Source of the DNA: JACVRW01 sp963837445
GTDB taxonomy: Bacteria; Actinomycetota; Thermoleophilia; Solirubrobacterales; Thermoleophilaceae
Reading direction: 5' to 3'
DNA: 64,000 bases
Assembly: GCA_963837445.1 (NCBI GenBank)
Contig: CAWINK010000002.1
Coordinates: 124,001-188,000 of the forward strand
Part shown: positions 58,318 through 64,000 of the stretch, piece by piece
Position numbering within the stretch: position 1 is the first letter of the stretch
Layout: every line of letters begins with the position of its first letter
Position numbers and translations under genes: made by a program
The notes under the pieces: model-generated
Databases searched by the model: none
What the model was told of the DNA's origin: nothing
What the model saw: only the letters and a program-made list of their open reading frames with translations

Positions 58318-59232
58318 GTGTACGACAGGAAGGTGGTTCGCAGGCGGCGGGCGGCGCTTGCCATCTTCGTGGCTCTCTCGATCGCAATCCTGACCGCCTA
58401 CTTCGGCGAGTCCAGCGGCGGCTTCTTCCACGCGCTCCAGCGCGGCGCCCAGGAGGCGTTCGCACCGATCGAGACCGGCGCGAGCCGGGCGCTCAAGCCG
58501 GTGCGCGACCTGTTCGGCTGGGCCGGCGACACGTTCGACGCCAAGGATCAGAACGAGGACCTGAAGCGGGAGGTGGAGCGCCTCCGCTCCGCCCTCGCCG
58601 AGTCGCAGACCGCCCAGCGCGACGCCTCGCAGCTGAAGGGCCTCGTGGGGCTCCGGCAGGAGGAGGGCTTCCCGCGCGGCACAGAGCCCGTGGCCGCGCG
58701 CGTGATCGCCCGCTCACCGAACGTCTGGTACTCGAGCATCAAGATCGACAAGGGCTCGAGCGACGGGATCAAGGTCGACCAGCCCGTGATCGCAGCCGGG
58801 AGCGACCCGGAGCGCGGCGAGGTGGGCGGCCTCGCCGGCAAGGTCACGACCGTGACGGACGGGACGGCCGAGGTCACCCTGATCACCGATGCCTCGATCG
58901 GCGTGGCCGCGCAGGTGATGCCCTCGGGCGCCACCGGCGTCGTGCGCCCGGCGGTCGGCAACCCCCGCGACCTGCTCATGGAGTTCGTCGAGGGTGGCCG
59001 CGTGACCGAGAACACCACCGTGGCCACGTCCGGCTTCACGATCGACAAGGGCCAGTCGCTGTTCCCGCGCGGCATCCCGATCGGGCGAGTGACGGACGTG
59101 AACCTCGACGAGGTCGAGATCTACCAGCGGGTGCATCTCGAGCCGTTCGCCGACCTCAAGTCGATCGACATCGTCCAGGTGCTCACGCGGCGCCCGCGCG
59201 GCTCGCAGACCGCCGGGGTGATCATCCCGTGA
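58318..59232 (+). CDS. mreC: rod shape-determining protein MreC
   Basis: This 304-residue bitopic membrane protein has a helix at about 12-30, a coiled coil (NEDLKREVERLRSALAESQ, about 76-110), and the extracytoplasmic beta domain with ARVIARSPNVWYSSIKIDKG and GLAGKVTTVTDGTAEVTLIT. It links MreB to the cell-wall synthases. GTG 58318 is 25 bases after mreB. The stop overlaps mreD (GTGA). Confidence 0.95.
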   Translation: MYDRKVVRRRRAALAIFVALSIAILTAYFGESSGGFFHALQRGAQEAFAPIETGASRALKPVRDLFGWAGDTFDAKDQNEDLKREVERLRSALAESQTAQRDASQLKGLVGLRQEEGFPRGTEPVAARVIARSPNVWYSSIKIDKGSSDGIKVDQPVIAAGSDPERGEVGGLAGKVTTVTDGTAEVTLITDASIGVAAQVMPSGATGVVRPAVGNPRDLLMEFVEGGRVTENTTVATSGFTIDKGQSLFPRGIPIGRVTDVNLDEVEIYQRVHLEPFADLKSIDIVQVLTRRPRGSQTAGVIIP

Positions 59233-59807
59233 TCCTGTCTCCGGGCGCGATCCTGCGCGTGGGGCTCCTGCTGCTGCTCGCGGTGGTCCTCCAGCTCTCC
59301 GGCCTCAGCCAGCTGAGCATCCTCGGTGGTCACATCGACCTCGTGGTGCTCGTGGTGGCGGCCGTCGCGTACTACGGCGGCTCGGTGTCGGGGTGCGCGA
59401 CCGGCTTCGCCGCCGGCTTTCTGCTCGACCTCATGAGCGGCGCGACCATGGGCGTGTCGTCGCTCGTGCTCACGGCCACCGGCTACGGCGTCGGCCGTTT
59501 CCGCGAGGTGCGCGACCCCAGTCACGGGCTGCTTCCGCTCGCTGTGGGCGCCGCGGCCACGGGTGGTTTCGTGGTGGCGTTCGCCGCCGTGTCGTTCATG
59601 CTCGACGTGGGTGCCAGCGTCAGCCCGCTGGTGATCCGCGACGCGATCGTGACCGTCCTGCTGAACACGCTGCTCGCCGTGCCGGTGTTCACCGGCGCTC
59701 GCAAGCTCCTGCGCCCAGTGCTGAAGGTGGACCCGCTCGAGCGCCGTCGTCGCCGCCGGCCGCCGCGCGAGACCGGCCCGCTCGGCCTCAGAGGGTTGGA
59801 GGTCTAG
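59229..59807 (+). CDS. mreD: rod shape-determining protein MreD
   Basis: This 192-residue membrane protein has five or six transmembrane segments. HIDLVVLVVAAVAYYGGSVSG and GFAAGFLLDLMSGATMGVSS are typical MreD motifs, and the C-terminus is basic. GTG 59229 overlaps mreC by four bases. It belongs to the elongasome with MreC and PBP2/RodA. Confidence 0.93.
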   Translation: MILSPGAILRVGLLLLLAVVLQLSGLSQLSILGGHIDLVVLVVAAVAYYGGSVSGCATGFAAGFLLDLMSGATMGVSSLVLTATGYGVGRFREVRDPSHGLLPLAVGAAATGGFVVAFAAVSFMLDVGASVSPLVIRDAIVTVLLNTLLAVPVFTGARKLLRPVLKVDPLERRRRRRPPRETGPLGLRGLEV

Positions 59808-59810
59808 CCC

Positions 59811-60494
59811 GTGTACCTGGACAACGAGCGCCGTCCGACGCTGACGCCTCAGCTGGCGTTCCGCGTGGCCGTGGTGGGCGGCGTGGCGCTGGTGATGTTC
59901 GCCCTCATCTTCTTCCGGCTCTGGTACCTCCAGGTGCTCTCGGGCGACAAGTACCTGGCCGCTGCGAGCGAGAACCGCGTGCGCGAGATCAAGGTGCAGG
60001 CCCCGCGCGGCGCGATCGTCGACCGTCACGGGCAGGTGCTCGTGGATAACCGCGCCTCGCTCTCGATCAAGCTCGCGCCCGACAGACTGCCTGAGAGTCT
60101 CAGAGCGCGCGAGGAGGTCTACGGGCGGCTCGCGAAGCTGCTCAACCTGAACCCGCGCCGACTCGAGAAGCGGGTCGAGGCCGAGCTGAAGGCGCTGCCG
60201 TTCGCCAAGCCCACCATCAAGCAGGACGTCGCCATTGCAGGTCGTCGCCTTCGTGCTGGAGCGCCAGAGCAAGTTCCAGGGCGTCGAGCCGGAGAGCGAG
60301 TTCCTGCGCGAATACCCCCATGGACCTGTCGGCGCGCACCTCTTCGGGCAGGTGGGCGAGATCAACGAGACGCAGCTGAAGGACCAGCGCTACAACGGTG
60401 TCGCACTCGGCGATCGCGTGGGGCAGGCCGGGATCGAGGCCGAGTACGACCGGTTCCTGCGCGGCCGCAACGGCGCGGCGCGCGTGGAGGTTGA
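59811..60494 (+). CDS. mrdA: penicillin-binding protein 2, 5' part before a frameshift
   Basis: Residues 1-141 are the N-terminal part of PBP2: a transmembrane helix (about 19-38), then GDKYLAAASENRVREIKVQA and PRGAIVDRHGQVLVDNRAS, the start of the pedestal domain. At about 60234 homology ends; the frame then runs on as random sequence to 60494. The downstream part continues in the +1 frame from 60235. A single extra base in ATTGCAG (for example, IQVVAF read from ATT-CAG) would restore one protein. GTG 59811 follows mreD by three bases. Confidence 0.8.
   Translation: MYLDNERRPTLTPQLAFRVAVVGGVALVMFALIFFRLWYLQVLSGDKYLAAASENRVREIKVQAPRGAIVDRHGQVLVDNRASLSIKLAPDRLPESLRAREEVYGRLAKLLNLNPRRLEKRVEAELKALPFAKPTIKQDVAIAGRRLRAGAPEQVPGRRAGERVPARIPPWTCRRAPLRAGGRDQRDAAEGPALQRCRTRRSRGAGRDRGRVRPVPARPQRRGARGG
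60231..60240 (+). other. mrdA: +1 frameshift site in mrdA
   Basis: Frame 59811 reads GCC-ATT-GCA-G while the downstream frame reads TTG-CAG-GTC. Deleting one base here gives QDVAI-QVVAFVLERQ, a continuous family-like sequence. No slippery heptamer or stop codon is present at the junction, so programmed shifting is unlikely. Confidence 0.75.
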
Positions 60495-61674
60495 CGCGCT
60501 TGGCAACCTGACCAAGACGCTGAAGCGCGAGGAGACGCAGCAGGGCAGCCAGCTGCGCCTGTCCGTCGACCTCGACGTGCAGCGCGTGGCCCAGCAGGTG
60601 CTCGCAGGCGGCACCGGCAGGGGCGCCTTCGCGGTGATGGACGTGGACAACGGCGAGGTGCTGGCGCTCGGCTCGCAGCCCTCGTTCGACCCGAACATCT
60701 TCTCGAAGCCAATCAGTCAGAAGCGCCTGAATGCGCTCAGCTCGGATGACCTCGGCAAGCCGCTCTTCAACCGGGCGATCCAGGGCGGCTATCCCACCGG
60801 GTCCACGTTCAAGCTGGTCACCGCCACGGCGGCGCTCGAGAGCGGCCACCTCACACCCGAAACTGTCCTGAATGACCCCGGCGTGCTGCGGGTTGGCACC
60901 CAGGAGTTCAAGAACGCCGGCGATGCCGTGCACGGGGCACTCGCGCTGCGGCAGGCGCTCACGGTCTCGAGCGACGTCTTCTTCTACCAGCTCGGCCAGT
61001 ACATGAACGAGAAGGGCATGCCGCTCCAGAAGTGGGGACGCCAGCTCGGCATCGGCCGCAAGACCGGCATCGACCTGCCGGCCGAGGAGCCGGGCCGGCT
61101 GCCAACGCCCGCATGGCGCGACCGCTGGTACAAGCAGGACCTCACGGACCGGCCATGGTCGGTCGGCGACAACATCAACCTCTCCGTCGGCCAGGGCGAT
61201 CTGCTGTCGAACCCGCTTCAGATGGCGGTCGCGTACGCGGCGATCGCGAACGGCGGGCGCGTGCTGCGGCCGCGGCTCGGCCTGCGGATCGAGGACGCCT
61301 CCGGGCGTGCGCTCCAGCAACTCGATGCCCCGACCGCCCGCCGGTTGAAGGTCTCCCAGGCGAATCGCGACGCGATTGTCGAGGGCCTCCACGGCGCCGC
61401 CAACGGGCCGGGCGGAACCTCGACGGCGGTCTTCGAGGGATTCCCGATCCCAATTGCCGGAAAGACCGGCACGGCCGAGCACGTCGGCAGGCCCGACCAG
61501 TCATGGTACGTCGCGCTGGCTCCGTACCCCAACCCCAAGTACGTCGTGGCTGTGACCGACGAGGCCGGCGGCTTCGGCGCCGACACGGCCGCGCCGATGG
61601 CCCGGCGCATCCTCGCGGAGCTGCTCGACGTGCATGAGACCGCCCTCGTGCAGGGCGGCGGGGCCCCCGACTAA
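60235..61674 (+). CDS. mrdA: penicillin-binding protein 2, 3' part with transpeptidase domain
   Basis: This frame encodes 479 residues that complete PBP2, the transpeptidase of the elongasome. It contains the pedestal end (FLREYPHGPVGAHLFGQVGE), then the catalytic Ser in GYPTGSTFKLVTATAAL (SxxK), the SxN-like SSDVFFYQLGQYM, and IAGKTGTAEHVG (KTG). All catalytic motifs are intact, so a working enzyme is expected if the frameshift is only a sequencing error. Combined length with the 5' part is about 620 residues, normal for PBP2. rodA follows 16 bases later. Confidence 0.88.
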   Translation: MQVVAFVLERQSKFQGVEPESEFLREYPHGPVGAHLFGQVGEINETQLKDQRYNGVALGDRVGQAGIEAEYDRFLRGRNGAARVEVDALGNLTKTLKREETQQGSQLRLSVDLDVQRVAQQVLAGGTGRGAFAVMDVDNGEVLALGSQPSFDPNIFSKPISQKRLNALSSDDLGKPLFNRAIQGGYPTGSTFKLVTATAALESGHLTPETVLNDPGVLRVGTQEFKNAGDAVHGALALRQALTVSSDVFFYQLGQYMNEKGMPLQKWGRQLGIGRKTGIDLPAEEPGRLPTPAWRDRWYKQDLTDRPWSVGDNINLSVGQGDLLSNPLQMAVAYAAIANGGRVLRPRLGLRIEDASGRALQQLDAPTARRLKVSQANRDAIVEGLHGAANGPGGTSTAVFEGFPIPIAGKTGTAEHVGRPDQSWYVALAPYPNPKYVVAVTDEAGGFGADTAAPMARRILAELLDVHETALVQGGGAPD

Positions 61675-61690
61675 TGGTGGCCCCGCCCTG

Positions 61691-62860
61691 ATGCACGCCT
61701 CGACCACAGCGGTGAAGGACTTCCGCGAGGCACGCGGGCGCTTCCTGCGCATCGACCCGCTGATGCTGGTGGCCACGATCGGGCTGATCGCGGCGAGCAT
61801 CTACACCGTCGGCACGGCCACCCAGGACGACGTCAAGGGCGACCCGAACTACTTCGCCTACCGCCAGGCCGGCTACGCGGCGGTGGGATTCATCCTGATG
61901 CTGGCGATGACGCGCTTCGACTACTCGCGCCTGAGGGAGTGGAAGCTCGGCATCTACGCATTCATGATCGGCGCGATCCTGCTGGTGTATGCCTTTGGCT
62001 TCTCGGCCCGCGGCTCACGCCGTGCGATCGAGTTCCCGTTCTTCAACTTCCAGGCATCGGAGCTCGGCAAGCTGCTCCTGATCGTGGCGCTCGCGGGCTT
62101 CGCGGTCGACCGCATCAGACGGCTGACCGATCGCGAGACCACGAGCCGGCTGGCGCTGCTTGCGGTGATTCCCGCCATGCTCGTGATCGCGCAGCCGGAC
62201 CTCGGCTCCGGGCTCGTCTACCTGGCGGTGCTGGGGGCGATCCTGTTCATCGCGGGCACCCCCTGGACCCACTTCGCCGCGCTCGGCGGGCTGGCGGCGA
62301 TAGCGATCGTCGTCGTGCTCGTGGCGGCGCCCGCGGTGGGAGTCGAGGTGCTCAAGCCGTACCAGAAGGACCGCCTGACGGCGTTCCTCAACCCGGGCGA
62401 GAACCGGGGTAAGGAGGCGTACCAGATCAATCAGTCGCTCACGGCGATCGGCTCGGGAGGTAAGACCGGCCGCGGCGAGGAGGCGACCCAGACGAGGCTC
62501 GACTTCCTGCCCGAGCACCACACGGACTTCGTGTTCTCGGTGGTCGGCGAGGAGTTCGGGTTCGTGGGCGCCGCGCTGGTGCTTTCGCTGTTCGCGCTGC
62601 TTATCTGGCGCGCACTGCGTACTCTTACGATGGCGAAGAACTTTTACGGCGCACTAGTCGCCGGCGGCATCACCGCGATGCTGATGTTCCAAGTCTTCGT
62701 GAACGTGGGCATGACAATTTCGATCATGCCCATCACCGGCATCCCCCTACCGCTCATGAGCTATGGGGGCTCGTCGGTAATCACCACACTTATGGCAATA
62801 GGACTACTTCAGTCGATACACGCGCAGGCGCGCGAAACGGCCGCTGTAAAGCGCCTATGA
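61691..62860 (+). CDS. rodA: rod shape-determining protein RodA (SEDS glycosyltransferase)
   Basis: This 389-residue SEDS protein is the peptidoglycan polymerase partner of PBP2. About ten transmembrane segments are seen. Motifs are GSRRAIEFPFFNFQASELGK (catalytic loop), AQPDLGSGLVY (essential Asp), LTAIGSGGKTGRG, LPEHHTDFVFSVVGEEFGF, and GIPLPLMSYGGSSV near the end. ATG 61691 is preferred to an earlier in-frame start that lies inside mrdA. The last 250 bases use many AT-ending codons unlike the rest of the operon. Confidence 0.95.
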   Translation: MHASTTAVKDFREARGRFLRIDPLMLVATIGLIAASIYTVGTATQDDVKGDPNYFAYRQAGYAAVGFILMLAMTRFDYSRLREWKLGIYAFMIGAILLVYAFGFSARGSRRAIEFPFFNFQASELGKLLLIVALAGFAVDRIRRLTDRETTSRLALLAVIPAMLVIAQPDLGSGLVYLAVLGAILFIAGTPWTHFAALGGLAAIAIVVVLVAAPAVGVEVLKPYQKDRLTAFLNPGENRGKEAYQINQSLTAIGSGGKTGRGEEATQTRLDFLPEHHTDFVFSVVGEEFGFVGAALVLSLFALLIWRALRTLTMAKNFYGALVAGGITAMLMFQVFVNVGMTISIMPITGIPLPLMSYGGSSVITTLMAIGLLQSIHAQARETAAVKRL

Positions 62861-62868
62861 CCTTTATG

Positions 62869-62874
62869 AAGGGA
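62869..62874 (+). promoter_or_regulatory. Shine-Dalgarno site deciding the TTG start of the RNase E/G gene
   Basis: AAGGGA lies seven bases before TTG 62882, just behind the rodA stop. Confidence 0.65.
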
Positions 62875-62881
62875 ATACTTC

Positions 62882-64000
62882 TTGAGAAAGCAGTTGCTCG
62901 TCTCGGTGGACCGAGGCGAAACCAGAGTCGCGATCCTGGAATCGGAGGGCAGCCCCTCCGGAGGTAAGCGACAGCAGAAGCAGTCCGACGACTGGCGCGT
63001 TGCCGAGCTCTACATCGAGCGCAAGGGCAGCCGATCGATCGTCGGGAACGTCTACAAGGGCAAGGTCGACAACGTCCTGCCCGGCCTCGAGGCGGCGTTC
63101 GTGGACATCGACCTCGACAAGAACGGCTTCCTCCACGCGGACGACGTGGTCTTCCCGGGCGTCGAGGTCGCGCGGCGCGGTCGCGGCGGCGGCGGTCGCG
63201 GCGGCGGCGGCGGCAAGGGCAAGCGCATCACGGAGCTGCTGAAGCCGGGTCAGGAAATCCTGGTCCAGGCGATCAAAGATCCGCTGAAGACAAAGGGCCC
63301 GCGCCTCTCGATGCAGCTCTCGATCGCCGGGCGCTACCTCGTGTACGTGCCGCAGGGCGAGGGCGTCGGCGTCTCGCGCCGGCTGGACGACAAGGAGCGC
63401 GACCGTCTGCGTCGCGCAGCGCAGAAGATCGACATGGGCGAGGGCGGCGTGATCGTCCGGACCGCGGCGCAGGGAGCCACGCGCGAGGACTTCGAGCGCG
63501 AGATCAAGTACCTCCACAAGCTGCACGACGTGCTCCAGCAGCGGGCGAAGGACACGCCCGGGCCGGCGATGGTCTTCCAGGAGGCCGACCTGTCCGTGCG
63601 CGTGGCTCGCGACATCTTCACGGGCGAGTTCGAGAAGGCGATCGTGGACGACCCGGGCCAGTACCACCGGCTCGAGTCCTTCTTCAACCGCACGGCGCCG
63701 GAGCTGCTCGAGCGGCTCGAGACCTACGACGACAAGGACGAGCAGCTGTTCGAGAAGTACGGCGTCGAGGACGCGATCCAGTCGGTGCTGAAGCGCCGGG
63801 TGGACCTGCCGAGCGGCGGCTACCTGATCATCGACTACGCCGAGGCGATGACCGTCATCGACGTGAACTCCGGCTCGTTCACCGGGCGCGGCAAGGGCGC
63901 CAAGCTCGAGGACACGATCACGCGGACGAACCTGGAGGCGGCCGACGAGGTCGTGCGCCAGCTGCGGCTGCGAGACATCGGCGGGATCATCGTCATCGAC
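62882..64000 (+). CDS. rng: ribonuclease E/G family protein (partial, runs off the window)
   Basis: The visible 373 residues start at TTG 62882 (LRKQLLVSVDRGETRVAILE). An S1-like domain follows (YKGKVDNVLPGLEAAFVDID, KNGFLHADDV), interrupted at about residues 98-116 by a Gly/Arg-rich insert. Then come PLKTKGPRLSMQLSIAGRYL, VRTAAQGATREDFEREI, and the catalytic Asp in MTVIDVNSGSFTG. The window ends at GGIIVID, the second catalytic Asp. It cleaves single-stranded AU-rich RNA, processing rRNA and mRNA. It closes the rod-shape operon, an order common in many bacteria. Confidence 0.93.
   Translation, partial: MRKQLLVSVDRGETRVAILESEGSPSGGKRQQKQSDDWRVAELYIERKGSRSIVGNVYKGKVDNVLPGLEAAFVDIDLDKNGFLHADDVVFPGVEVARRGRGGGGRGGGGGKGKRITELLKPGQEILVQAIKDPLKTKGPRLSMQLSIAGRYLVYVPQGEGVGVSRRLDDKERDRLRRAAQKIDMGEGGVIVRTAAQGATREDFEREIKYLHKLHDVLQQRAKDTPGPAMVFQEADLSVRVARDIFTGEFEKAIVDDPGQYHRLESFFNRTAPELLERLETYDDKDEQLFEKYGVEDAIQSVLKRRVDLPSGGYLIIDYAEAMTVIDVNSGSFTGRGKGAKLEDTITRTNLEAADEVVRQLRLRDIGGIIVID

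Noticed and set aside
60225..60245. Programmed ribosomal frameshift in mrdA
   Set aside because: No slippery codons, stop codon or stimulatory structure is evident at the junction, and a one-base assembly error explains it more simply.
63170..63230. Gly codon-rich tract as a DNA repeat or CRISPR-like array
   Set aside because: It is an in-frame coding low-complexity stretch with no spacer structure.

Overview
The window is a very GC-rich chromosomal stretch from an actinobacterium. The order tig-clpP-clpX-valS-folC-ndk-maf-mreB-mreC-mreD-mrdA-rodA-rng, the large NAD-dependent glutamate dehydrogenase, the type III glutamine synthetase and the many secreted LVIVD, gingipain-like and Ig-like proteins point to the class Thermoleophilia (Solirubrobacterales or relatives). 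That placement is inference from gene content and order. No rRNA, tRNA, CRISPR array, insertion sequence or phage module was found.

Layout. 1-4.7 kb: a small Rho-N-like protein, an FAD oxidoreductase, a two-gene unit (CU044_2847/trypsin-co-occurring-type protein plus a membrane-anchored CHAT protease with a beta-propeller), and a cold-shock protein with a terminator. 4.8-13.9 kb: metabolism and transport (citryl-CoA lyase with acyl-CoA synthetase, cyclic-nucleotide-binding protein, glutamine synthetase III, an ABC exporter pair, a PD40 secreted protein, an ornithine-cyclodeaminase-family enzyme). 13.9-24.2 kb: SNF2 helicase, M20 peptidase, divergent GH6-like secreted protein, SDR, and the 1590-residue glutamate dehydrogenase. 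24.3-31.6 kb: two histidine-kinase-like ATPases, two divergent MFS transporters, small membrane proteins, an amidohydrolase and an LVIVD secreted protein. 31.6-44.7 kb: two gingipain-like C25 peptidases flanking a VOC dioxygenase, two divergent hypothetical genes, an Ig-like secreted protein, RNase D, an M14 peptidase-amidase fusion, and a patch of decayed genes. 44.7-64 kb: the housekeeping block for protein folding and proteolysis, valyl-tRNA and folate charging, nucleotide metabolism, rod-shape and septum synthesis, and RNase E/G, which runs off the end.

Three cross-cutting features stand out. First, about twenty genes carry a TANNNT-type -10 hexamer only about 6-11 bases from the start codon with no Shine-Dalgarno sequence, the signature of leaderless transcription. 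Second, several genes with unmistakable N-termini lack ATG, GTG or TTG and appear to start with CTG (maf is the clearest). Third, mrdA (PBP2) is broken by a single +1 frameshift that is probably an assembly error.

The most system-like candidate is the CU044_2847/CHAT pair at 1.8-4.3 kb, which resembles predicted caspase-like conflict or cell-death modules, here with a membrane anchor and an extracytoplasmic beta-propeller.
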